The translations under genes were made by a program, and so were the position numbers. Positions 17,563 to 25,549 of a stretch of 64,000 nt of DNA are shown here, in pieces. Where the stretch lies: the NCBI RefSeq assembly GCF_041504345.1, contig NZ_CP167894.1:1798001-1862000 (forward strand), given 5' to 3'. The stretch comes from Vibrio sp. BS-M-Sm-2 (GTDB lineage Bacteria > Pseudomonadota > Gammaproteobacteria > Enterobacterales > Vibrionaceae). The notes under the pieces were generated by a model. It was not told where the DNA came from and ran no database searches. It saw only the letters and a list, made by a program, of their open reading frames with translations. The first letter of the stretch is position 1. Each line of letters starts with the position of its first letter.

Positions 17563-17604
17563 ATACTAGCCTCAATAGAGTTCAACACTCTGCGAGGCTA
17601 GTAT
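17563..17604 (+). promoter_or_regulatory. Hairpin covering the ribosome site and start of intA
   Basis: An 11-bp stem atactagcctc / gaggctagtat with an inner agagt / actct stem spans the intA ribosome site (gagg) and the first two bases of its ATG. In an RNA coming through from gorA it would hide the start. This is inference from the fold. Confidence 0.5.
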
Positions 17605-18804
17605 GGTTACGGTTATCCACTCAAAAGATTTCAATGTTCCTCGCATATTTCCTGCGTCAAAAATCTCAAAGTCTTTCTTACTAAAAGGCTTTCCAACTTT
17701 CTACTCAAACGAAAATGAGTACATTCTTCCCGTAAATCTCTGGTTAAATTATCTTCAAAATATCAGAAGCGCATCTGACATTTCTTGCTGCGTTAGAGCA
17801 ATGAAAAGGTACTGGCAATTTCTTGAAGATACTGGATGTGCCTGGAATGCTTTTCCTCCTACAGATTACCTAAAGCCTACTTACAGGTTTAGAAACGATA
17901 ACTTACTCAACGCAGCTAAAAAGGGAGAGATCGCATACTCAACTGCATCGCTCTATATGCTGCAAGTTATTAAGTTTTATGAATGGGCGGCTCACGAACG
18001 TTTTATAACTTTTACGGAAGATAATAAACCGTTTAACTACCAGTTAGTTCATATCGCAAACACAGGGATGATGAGCCACAACAACCCTAAGTTTATTGTT
18101 CGCTCCACAGATCTAAGAATAAGAAAACCAGCCAAGAACGAAAACCAAAGACTTAATCCCTTATCAAAAGAAGAGCTTGCTCAATTTGCAACCTGCTTAA
18201 CAAACTACTCTGAAGAGTTCATCATTCATCAACTATTACAGCTTCAATCAGGGTTAAGAGTCGAAGAAGCTTGCACGTTCTCTATTGCTTCCGTAGAAAA
18301 ACCAGCCCCAAACTCAAAGAGATTCGAAGTAGAAATCGGTCCCTCTAATGGGGTGCACACAAAATTCAAGAAAACCAGAAAGGTCGAAGTTCCATTTTCA
18401 CTTATGCAAAGGATGTACTATTACAGCGTCTCAGAACGTCGATTCAATCGAGCAAAAAAACCAACCAAGACCACTCTACCCTTTTACTCAATAATCGTGG
18501 AATGCCTCTATGTAGCAATAATATTCAACAGTACTTTCGCCGTCTACGAGAAGATATTAAGAACACGTTTCAAACATCATTCGATCATAGAACACATGAC
18601 TTGAGAGCAACTTATGGAACCTACCGGTTAGATGCTCTTTTAGATCATCTAGCTGTTGGTGATGCGCTAGCGCTAGTAATGGCTTGGATGGGTCACAAGG
18701 ATGACAAAACAACATGGAAATACCTTAAATACCTTCGCAAAGAGAAAGCTAATCAATCTGCGATAGTTCTCCTTGATCAGATTTTAGAGGAGTCACTTAA
18801 ATGA
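17603..18804 (+). CDS. IntA-type tyrosine recombinase in two frames (-1 shift at an A7 run)
   Basis: The first frame (17603-18604) carries the core-binding part and the first catalytic Arg (LQLQSGLRVEEACTF). The second frame (readable from 18460 to 18804) carries HDLRATYGTY (His-x-x-Arg), MGHKDDKTTW and the Tyr in WKYLKYL. Both halves of one active site are therefore present but out of phase by -1. The joint is at gcA AAA AAA at 18454-18460, where a -1 slip gives the natural sequence RAKKTNQDHSTLLLNNRG and a product of about 400 aa. It may be a programmed frameshift (A-AAA-AAA is a classic slippery heptamer) or a one-base deletion. It overlaps the next gene by ATGA. Confidence 0.8.
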
Positions 18805-20489
18805 GCTATTCGCCCCCAATTTTGACCATAAGAATGCGCACCGGTATTGATCAGTATTTTACATATGATTTCACTCGTTTTTTTTATCATGGTGTAGCCT
18901 TTAAAAGGAGCTTTGAATCAGCAAGGCCAGCAAACCGTGATGATGATGTTTTACGTTGGTATCGATTTTTTAATGATACCAATGAATATTCAGATCTTAC
19001 CAAGCAAAGCTACCTTCGAGACTTTGCTCTCTTTGTTCGTTATTGTGATTCAAAGAGCCTTCGACCGGAGAGCCAGGAAGCTGTTGAGTCTTTAGAAAGG
19101 CATTTAATAGAACAAGTTAGAATTGAAAAAATGAATGTGAACTCCGCTAGAAAGCAGATTTCATGTGTAAAAAAATGTTTAGAAAGACTGGGAAACCCCA
19201 GCTCAACTTGGTTTTCGCCTTACACCCTGTTTCGCTCTGAACCCAATCCAACTGAAGGTTATTCTGATCAAGAGCTAAGTCTTCTTGTAAAAGTCATATA
19301 TCGTTTTTTTAACCAGCTATCAAAACAAATCTTAGATGAACCACAGAAATACCTGAAAGCTGCGACCAATAAACGTGTTGGCACTTTCATGTACCAGGGG
19401 TTTACTCATGATATTGCTTCCCCCATTACAAAATGTTTTAGCGCTGCTTATTTCTTGCTCGCGTATTACACATGGGGAAATACAACGGTGCTCCTAAACA
19501 TGACTAAGCCAAAAGAGAAAATTTATGAAGGTGGAGCTTGGTTTGAGCAAAGTGTATTGAAACCCAGAGCAAATAAGTTTGTATCGGTTTCAATTGGCGA
19601 TAATGGCACTTACCATGTTCCAAAGATAGCTCTGCGTTTTTTTGAGCAACTCCTTAAGCTTAGCGCGTCAATATCGACTGACTCTCATCTGCTGTATCAA
19701 GTTAAAGCAGGGGAAGTAGCACCATTGCAACAAGGTCATATCCAAACATTCTCAAAATGGCTGCAGCAAACATTTTCCTTGATGACCGATGACAATAAAC
19801 CTCTAAAACCAACGGCATCAAGGTTCCGGGCTAGTGGGAGCTATCGGTACTTAGCAAAAACGGGAAACGCAGTAGAAACTTCACTTTTATTGGGAAATAC
19901 TCCACGCACGCTCAACAAACACTACTCTTCAGGGAACAGGATTGAAAACGACAAGCAATTATTGGCAGCTACATACACAATAGAGGGAGTTGCAAGGTGT
20001 TCTGATATTAACCAAGCAAAAGAGCACGCAAAAAAAGAGCTGGGTATTGAGGTTCTCCCTTATGAAGAATTTCTACATAAGTACACTGACTCTAATGGCC
20101 AAAAGACTGTGCTTGGTACTGGCTGTAAGAATGTTTTTTCTGGGCATGTCGAGAAATACCGAAGAAGGAATCACTTTAGCCCTAAAGACTTCATCGTTGA
20201 CCATTTAGCATGCTCAGATATCCATAATTGCTTTAACTGTAAGAACCAAGTGATCATTGAAAGTGTTGAAGATATCTGGTGCCTGTTAAGTTATCGAGAA
20301 TCAATCAAGGATTCCAAAGTTTATCATTTAAACGAGCAGCATTTTTCCAACAATTACTCCGATCTTCTAGCGTCAATTAATCGAGTAATTTTCACAATTC
20401 ACCCTAAAGTCAAAAGGCTAGCTGAAAAAAAGCTTAAAAACGAAGGTCGCCATCCTATTTGGCCTAATGGTATCAATATTGATTTTTAG
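18801..20489 (+). CDS. Degenerate tyrosine-recombinase-fold protein (Tfp-like)
   Basis: This 562-aa product starts at the ATG of an ATGA overlap with intA, with an aggag site before it. The fold resembles phage integrases: an N-terminal SAM-like domain (DLTKQSYLRDFALFVRYCDS) and a C-terminal region. The catalytic set is broken. The usual GLR-xxE block reads AYYTWGNTTVLLNM without Arg, and the HxxR box reads SRFRASGSYRYL without His, though a late Tyr remains (LNKHYSSGN). A Cys-rich tail follows (GCKNVF, LACSDIHNCFNCKN). It is likely a non-catalytic partner of IntA and IntB. The name Tfp is by recalled analogy. Confidence 0.75.
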   Translation: MSYSPPILTIRMRTGIDQYFTYDFTRFFYHGVAFKRSFESARPANRDDDVLRWYRFFNDTNEYSDLTKQSYLRDFALFVRYCDSKSLRPESQEAVESLERHLIEQVRIEKMNVNSARKQISCVKKCLERLGNPSSTWFSPYTLFRSEPNPTEGYSDQELSLLVKVIYRFFNQLSKQILDEPQKYLKAATNKRVGTFMYQGFTHDIASPITKCFSAAYFLLAYYTWGNTTVLLNMTKPKEKIYEGGAWFEQSVLKPRANKFVSVSIGDNGTYHVPKIALRFFEQLLKLSASISTDSHLLYQVKAGEVAPLQQGHIQTFSKWLQQTFSLMTDDNKPLKPTASRFRASGSYRYLAKTGNAVETSLLLGNTPRTLNKHYSSGNRIENDKQLLAATYTIEGVARCSDINQAKEHAKKELGIEVLPYEEFLHKYTDSNGQKTVLGTGCKNVFSGHVEKYRRRNHFSPKDFIVDHLACSDIHNCFNCKNQVIIESVEDIWCLLSYRESIKDSKVYHLNEQHFSNNYSDLLASINRVIFTIHPKVKRLAEKKLKNEGRHPIWPNGINIDF

Positions 20490-20501
20490 GAGGACAGCAC
20501 C

Positions 20502-22616
20502 ATGACACCACTTTTTGAGTTACCAAAAAACATCTTGCAAGAAAACGTCTCTGAATACAAAAGAATCATTCAGCTCTATGCAGACAAGAAATACCGAGAG
20601 CTAGATAAGATCACTGTCACCAAAAATTATGATGGCTCAACTAGAAGTCAAATAGGAGATGAGGAGTGGAACTTTCAAGCTTATCTTGACGCTAGAATCA
20701 CCTACAAAAAAAGTATCGTGTTCTCAAAAATAGACGATGACGATTTGGCTAGAGAGATGAAGCTAATTTGTTTTTCATGGTTGTATATCGCTGGCCACCA
20801 TAGAAAGGGCGCTGTAATAAAACCCTCGACTCTCATCGCTCGTTATTCAAAGTTATGTATCGTATATAAGTTTCTAGATAATGAAGGTTATACCTCTGTC
20901 GAGGCACTAACATCCAATTTAGTTTTTAGTCAATTTTGCATATTCGTTCGAAACCAAGGTTATAGCGTTGGTCAAGTAGAAGGCTTGTTCAACGCCCTAA
21001 TGCATGCAGAAAAAATAGCCCGATACTTACCAATAAACCTTATAATTCCAGAAGGTTACACACAAACCACCTTTTCCAGAGAGATAACCGGAAAAGCTAA
21101 GTTAGAGTGTAAAAATCAGTTTTACGCTATTCCTACTCGTCTAATGGAAAAAATTTATAGCCATTGCTTTGGATTGGTCGAAAAGTACCATCCACACAAA
21201 GAGGCCTTGCATGAACTATTACATGATATGAGGCAAAACTACGAAGAAGGAAAGAGAAGGGTTGATGACAAAATTAAGAGCGGCACTTGGCACTGGCTAG
21301 ACAAAGACTCTCCAGATTATCGGGTAGAAGTTAATAAGCATCAGCCTTTTAGCTATCGAAGCATATTCCAAGCTCACCTAGAAAACTCAGAGCTCGCACA
21401 ATTGCTGCCTAGACACGCGGTAAAAGTTCAAGGAAAAGTAATAGAATTACAAACTGCTTGCTACATTGTATGCGGTGCACTTACAGGAATGCGCCGCTCA
21501 GAGCTATTTTGCCTTCACTCAAACAGTTATAAAGAAAAAGAAGTATATGGGCGTACTTATAGCGTGCTCCAATCCGAGCAGCATAAATTTAGTCAAGGTG
21601 CGGGGAAGAGTGCCGAATGGGTGACGACCCCCTTAGCAAAAAAAGCAATCGAGCTAGCAGAAGCTATTTCTCGCTATATGAGAATTCAGCTGCTAGAAGA
21701 TGATGACCCAATGAGTAACCACGACTCAAGCTGCTTATGGTTAGGGCAAGGAAGAAAGGCTCAAAAGCCAATTATTCGTCAAGACGGTAATATGCGTACC
21801 CATTTCAACAGATTGTGTAAGGATGCTGGCGCCGTGATTACAGCTCAAGACTTAATAGAATTTGAAGTTATCAATCCCAATAGAGAGCCAAATCACGCAG
21901 ACGAAAGGATTGCTGAAGGTTGCGTATGGCCATTAACAACCCATCAACTTCGCAGAACATTTGCCGTTTTTTCCAAAAGACACAACTTGTGCCATGACAT
22001 TGCTATAAAACAACAATTCAAACACTTAGATCTTCCAACTTCTGAATGGTATGGGGAAGGAGGACTTGCAAGCAAGATTAAGGCATTACAGATTGATACT
22101 GAACTCCAATCTTTTTTAAACGATGTCATTCAGGAATCAACAACTCAAAAAATTCATCAGTGGTATGAAGAAAAGGAATCAAACAATCTCATGGGAAATA
22201 TGGCTGGTTCTATAAACAAAAACCGCCTTTCACTGCATAAGAAATACCGAACTTGGGATGCAGTCAATGAACATGTAAGGGCTGGTCGCTTAACTTTAGT
22301 TGGTACCCTACACTCGTACTGTATGGCTGGATACGAATGCCAGATGCATAAGATTAGCTCACCTGCAAACTGCATGAATTGTGAAAATCAGCTAATTGGT
22401 CAAGAGCAAGTTGAAAGCTGGCAAAAGCGGCACTCGTGGGTTTCTCAGCAAGTTAAAGACATGGATGCGATCGGTACATTAACAAGTTCGATGTATTCTC
22501 ATTTCATAACGCAGATTAGAGCGGCAGAAAAAGTACTGCACCGATTTAAAATTCCATTCGAAAAGTTCGACATAGGAAGCGACCAGTATGAGCAAGTCCC
22601 AAATTACGAGGGTTGA
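20502..22616 (+). CDS. IntB-type large tyrosine recombinase
   Basis: This 704-aa product starts 12 bp after the previous stop with a strong aggagg site. The catalytic set looks intact: Arg in ALTGMRRSELFCL (about 331), HQLRRTFAVFSKRH (His-x-x-Arg), FKHLDLPTSEWY (His and Tyr near 508-516). The size is well above ordinary integrases (about 400 aa). The extra C-terminal part has a Cys cluster (YCMAGYECQ, NCMNCENQ) that could bind zinc. It should act with IntA in cutting and joining the island ends. It overlaps the next gene by 29 bp, so the four genes are one operon. Confidence 0.85.
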   Translation: MTPLFELPKNILQENVSEYKRIIQLYADKKYRELDKITVTKNYDGSTRSQIGDEEWNFQAYLDARITYKKSIVFSKIDDDDLAREMKLICFSWLYIAGHHRKGAVIKPSTLIARYSKLCIVYKFLDNEGYTSVEALTSNLVFSQFCIFVRNQGYSVGQVEGLFNALMHAEKIARYLPINLIIPEGYTQTTFSREITGKAKLECKNQFYAIPTRLMEKIYSHCFGLVEKYHPHKEALHELLHDMRQNYEEGKRRVDDKIKSGTWHWLDKDSPDYRVEVNKHQPFSYRSIFQAHLENSELAQLLPRHAVKVQGKVIELQTACYIVCGALTGMRRSELFCLHSNSYKEKEVYGRTYSVLQSEQHKFSQGAGKSAEWVTTPLAKKAIELAEAISRYMRIQLLEDDDPMSNHDSSCLWLGQGRKAQKPIIRQDGNMRTHFNRLCKDAGAVITAQDLIEFEVINPNREPNHADERIAEGCVWPLTTHQLRRTFAVFSKRHNLCHDIAIKQQFKHLDLPTSEWYGEGGLASKIKALQIDTELQSFLNDVIQESTTQKIHQWYEEKESNNLMGNMAGSINKNRLSLHKKYRTWDAVNEHVRAGRLTLVGTLHSYCMAGYECQMHKISSPANCMNCENQLIGQEQVESWQKRHSWVSQQVKDMDAIGTLTSSMYSHFITQIRAAEKVLHRFKIPFEKFDIGSDQYEQVPNYEG

Positions 22617-23025
22617 GCTTGAAAATGCGCTAAAGCGTATTCTAAGTAGGCAAACCGAACGCATAGATCCAAATAGAAAAATTTCTGTCAAAGCCGTAGA
22701 AGAAGAAGCAGGGTTAGGTGATGGGTCCGCATATTACTACAAAGACATAGTCTCAACGATAAAAGAGACAGCGATTAAGAGCTCACCAAAAACGAGAAAG
22801 CAAAACCTCTACGAAGAAAAAATCGCAAACCTGAGAGAGCGTTTAGCGAATGAAAAACGCTTGAAAGAAAAATATTACAAGCAAGCTGAAGACTATAAAC
22901 AACAATTAAGTGAAATGGCCAGTCAGCATAACCAACTGGCCTTAATGATTCAGCAGTATCAGTATCAAGTCGCCGAATTAGAATCAGGTACTACACAAAT
23001 GATTGACGTTAATAACCTCGAGTAA
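22588..23025 (+). CDS. Small recombination accessory protein (HTH plus coiled coil, Srap/TnpC-like)
   Basis: This 145-aa product begins inside the end of the large recombinase gene. Its first 65 residues look like a DNA-binding head (RKISVKAVEEEAGLGDGSAYYYKDI). The rest is a coiled coil (EEKIANLRERLANEKRLKEKYYKQ). Small proteins with this plan close recombinase operons of Tn554 (TnpC) and of Vibrio circularizing elements. The role there is to assist or orient recombination; here that is inference from position and shape. Its 3' end overlaps the convergent TIR gene by 17 bp. Confidence 0.65.
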   Translation: MSKSQITRVELENALKRILSRQTERIDPNRKISVKAVEEEAGLGDGSAYYYKDIVSTIKETAIKSSPKTRKQNLYEEKIANLRERLANEKRLKEKYYKQAEDYKQQLSEMASQHNQLALMIQQYQYQVAELESGTTQMIDVNNLE

Positions 23026-23485
23026 TTCTTCCCTTGAGACTCTTATGGAAGTTTTCAGCAGCATCTTTACCAGTGGTTGCAGAATCGAATACGCCTCGAC
23101 GGTTTAAAGCAACTGTCTTTTCTCGACGGTACTCCTCAATAAACAAAGAAAGATGGCTCATTCTTGCCATTTGAGGCCACATTTTTAAGTACTCTGGTAA
23201 AGCACTATACCCTGTTCTATAAGAAGATATTCGAGTTGCTGATATTGTTGCCTCCCCAATCTCAAATGGAACCCACCAGGAGCTTGCGGTATCCTGTGAT
23301 ATAACCGCAATCATATGTGTAGAGCGAGCAATATTTCTTGTTATGACTTCGGTAATATTCACACTCGTTTGTGATTCCGTATCTAATACATCCAAATAGG
23401 TTTCAATACCAGAACTTCGTAGGTGTCTATCAATTTCAAGTGCTGTACCCCTATCAGTATGTCTATAACTAATAAATACTGTCAT
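23009..23485 (-). CDS. TIR-domain protein (second TIR of the Thoeris-like cassette)
   Basis: This 158-aa product starts MTVFISYRHTDRGTALEID, the box-1 motif of TIR domains. The likely catalytic Glu is in SSWWVPFEIGEA at about residue 75. TIR enzymes cleave or cyclise NAD+. The ATG shares a base with the stop of the caspase-like gene (TAATG), so translation is coupled. It is a single domain with a C-terminal extension of unknown role (residues 100-158). It could be a second signal producer, an effector, or a specificity variant of the first TIR. The TIR fold is well supported; the role is not. Confidence 0.8.
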   Translation of the reverse strand: MTVFISYRHTDRGTALEIDRHLRSSGIETYLDVLDTESQTSVNITEVITRNIARSTHMIAVISQDTASSWWVPFEIGEATISATRISSYRTGYSALPEYLKMWPQMARMSHLSLFIEEYRREKTVALNRRGVFDSATTGKDAAENFHKSLKGRITRGY

Positions 23486-24444
23486 TAGAAATGCCCCTTA
23501 ATTGCAAGTTCACGATAATATGCACCCAGTGCAGTAAGGCGGCACCCTGCAGACTCCATAGCTGCAAAATACATATGCTCTGAATCAACAGGCTCTATCA
23601 AACTATGACGATTACATTTTTGTAGTTGAGCAAAAATTTTGCCCAACTCTGGATTATGGTTGCTGTATTCAGGTTCATATTCGGGTGTAAGAGCGTAAAC
23701 AGTTTCAGATTCTGGGAACCACTCTGGTAACTGACGAAGTGTTTCTAAGGGAACCAAAGGGGTATGTTCTTTTAAAGAAATAAATTCAGATACGTTGGTT
23801 TTAAATACAGGCCTTTGTTCCCAAGGACCTAATGCATTATCAACAAAAGAATATAGGCTACCAGGTGTAACGTGGCCAAGAACATTTGTCGCCCCTCCAT
23901 GCAAAGCTTGGAGCATAAGCTTAGTAAAGACTCCATGACCACTAACCTCTTGAGCATACTCATCCTTTCTACAAGCAGTTAGAATTGTTATTCCATCACT
24001 AATAACGCTTGCTCCTCCCTTCAATTGGCGCACTTCGCCTGCACCACCGGCCTCACAGCAATCAAGGATAATAATTTTGTTCTTTATTCCAGTTGCATTA
24101 TCAGCCCATTGAAGAATATCACTCACTCTCACACCATCTCTTGAGTCTCGATAATCTTGAGGAATGATCATTCCTTCATGGAGGTTATCGTCAAATTGCC
24201 CATGACCTGCAAAATATAATAGAGCTACATCACATGAGCCAGAAAATAGCTCCTGTATTGACTCTTCAACAAAGCGTCTACTTAAATTATTTTCCGCAGT
24301 TGTATATACCTTGCTATGGAAGTTAGGGGTACCAGATGCGTGTCGTTTAAGTACAGACGCCATCTCAATAGCATCGTTATTACAACCATTTAATGGATTG
24401 ATATTCGAATAATCATTTATCCCTAGAAAGAGTGCTTTTCTCAT
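23485..24444 (-). CDS. Caspase-like (C14 family) protease, candidate cell-death effector
   Basis: The start at 24444 has gaggga nine bases upstream and gives 319 aa, MRKALFLGINDYSNINPLNG. The caspase fold is clear: catalytic His in LLYFAGHGQFDD (about 85) and catalytic Cys in IIILDCCEAGGAG (about 130). The N-terminal two thirds are the protease. The last 100 residues are an unrecognised domain that could bind a signal. It lies between two TIR genes with 13-nt and overlapping junctions. I recall recent work in which a Thoeris TIR protein makes a cyclic-ADP-ribose-type signal that activates a caspase-like protease; this arrangement fits that model. Confidence 0.85.
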   Translation of the reverse strand: MRKALFLGINDYSNINPLNGCNNDAIEMASVLKRHASGTPNFHSKVYTTAENNLSRRFVEESIQELFSGSCDVALLYFAGHGQFDDNLHEGMIIPQDYRDSRDGVRVSDILQWADNATGIKNKIIILDCCEAGGAGEVRQLKGGASVISDGITILTACRKDEYAQEVSGHGVFTKLMLQALHGGATNVLGHVTPGSLYSFVDNALGPWEQRPVFKTNVSEFISLKEHTPLVPLETLRQLPEWFPESETVYALTPEYEPEYSNHNPELGKIFAQLQKCNRHSLIEPVDSEHMYFAAMESAGCRLTALGAYYRELAIKGHF

Positions 24445-24457
24445 GATGTCATCCCTC

Positions 24458-24859
24458 TTACGCCAATCGACGTATTGCAGAAATAATGCTTTCAGTCGAC
24501 CAATTACATACTTCACTAGCCGCACTCCTTACCGTTGTAGAAATATTAGTCGAACCAAAAGGTTTAACGGCTAGAATTGGCTTCCCCAATCTCTTTGCTA
24601 TCTCTATCTCTTTATTAATCCACTTACTATGGGTTGAATAGACGCCAGCCATAATTACAACAACTGAACATGCTCGAACTTTGTTTTCAATAGCTTGTGA
24701 TAACTGATAATCAGTTCTAGCTCCTGTTATCGGGCTACTCTTCGGTACGGAATAATTCTTAAAGTTGAAGTAAGGACGGGAATTTAACAAATTGGTAAAA
24801 TTGATGTATTGAGAGCCATAGCTCCATGAGTGGGAAATAAATAAGTTATAAGTATTCAT
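24458..24859 (-). CDS. ThsB-like TIR protein (Thoeris sensor and signal synthase)
   Basis: The start is placed at 24859, eight codons inside the open frame, because aagg lies upstream and the product then begins MNTYNLFISHSWSYGSQYIN. FISHSW and the TIR-like fold with SVPKSSPI are typical of the ThsB/DUF1863 family of Thoeris. The presumed catalytic Glu is in SKWINKEIEIA at about 84. ThsB proteins detect phage and turn NAD+ into a cyclic-ADP-ribose-type signal. The 133-aa length is normal for the domain. It is the first gene of the TIR-caspase-TIR operon. The ThsB family call is strong; the signal made is unknown. Confidence 0.82.
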   Translation of the reverse strand: MNTYNLFISHSWSYGSQYINFTNLLNSRPYFNFKNYSVPKSSPITGARTDYQLSQAIENKVRACSVVVIMAGVYSTHSKWINKEIEIAKRLGKPILAVKPFGSTNISTTVRSAASEVCNWSTESIISAIRRLA

Positions 24860-24964
24860 TGTGTAGGCAACCTTCTGATTCAATATTTTTTTTAACCAGA
24901 CCTAGAGGTCATGGTGAACAAAAGAGATACTACCCCTCAATTCTGGTTAAATCAATTATTTTAA

Positions 24965-25507
24965 TCAGAAATTGCCGATTAATTTATATACAAACTCTTT
25001 GCCGCCACTTTCTGCTGCTTCTTCAACTCTGTTAACATACCCGAGTTTATAAATATTCTTCAGGCGAGTACTCGCATTTTGTGTAGATATATCAAAATGT
25101 TGCGCGACTTTACTAGTGGTTGCCTTTCTTTTCTTAATCAAATATTCAACCAACTCTTTGACTGATTTAGTCATGTCTGGGCCGATGAACGTAGCTGAAC
25201 TTCCTTCCCAGACAGTCATAGGTTGCTCTTTAGCAATAGCTCCGTATGTCCAGTTATCAATCAAATCCTCATCTTTAAAGTTAGTTAAATAGAAAAATTT
25301 TTCTCCAGAAAAATGTTTAGCAAGCGCCATCACACTCTCTCGTGGGAACGATGCATCAGTTGCAACTATTCCATCAAGGGAAATCTCAAATGTATCTTCA
25401 TTTTGATGACAAGCTACAAAGTCAAAAAGAGCAGCGTATACAGCTTTTCCTTTTACATTGCCATTTGGATGTTCATCTTGTGTAAAGTTTTTGAGTTTTA
25501 AAAGCAT
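24965..25507 (-). CDS. STAS-like (DUF4325-type) protein with C-terminal winged helix
   Basis: This 180-aa product has residues 1-115 resembling the STAS-like DUF4325 domain (FEISLDGIVATDASFPRESVMALAKHF, then EKFFYLTNFKDEDLIDNW). Residues 115-180 form a winged helix (KRKATTSKVAQHFDISTQNASTRLKNIYKLGYVNR). It lies 42 bp after the GHKL ATPase gene, and such ATPase/STAS-like pairs recur next to each other in bacteria. By analogy with anti-sigma/anti-anti-sigma pairs it may be the ATPase partner or a regulator. It precedes the ThsB-like gene by about 105 bp. The domain call is from memory of the family; function is open. Confidence 0.65.
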   Translation of the reverse strand: MLLKLKNFTQDEHPNGNVKGKAVYAALFDFVACHQNEDTFEISLDGIVATDASFPRESVMALAKHFSGEKFFYLTNFKDEDLIDNWTYGAIAKEQPMTVWEGSSATFIGPDMTKSVKELVEYLIKKRKATTSKVAQHFDISTQNASTRLKNIYKLGYVNRVEEAAESGGKEFVYKLIGNF

Positions 25508-25549
25508 GATTTCTGATTCATATATTTTATTTAATGAGAATATAGCACA

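Noticed and set aside
24884..24964. Terminator between the STAS-like gene and the ThsB-like gene
   Set aside because: The ttaaccaga / tctggttaa repeat has a long loop and is followed by A, not T, on the transcribed strand.
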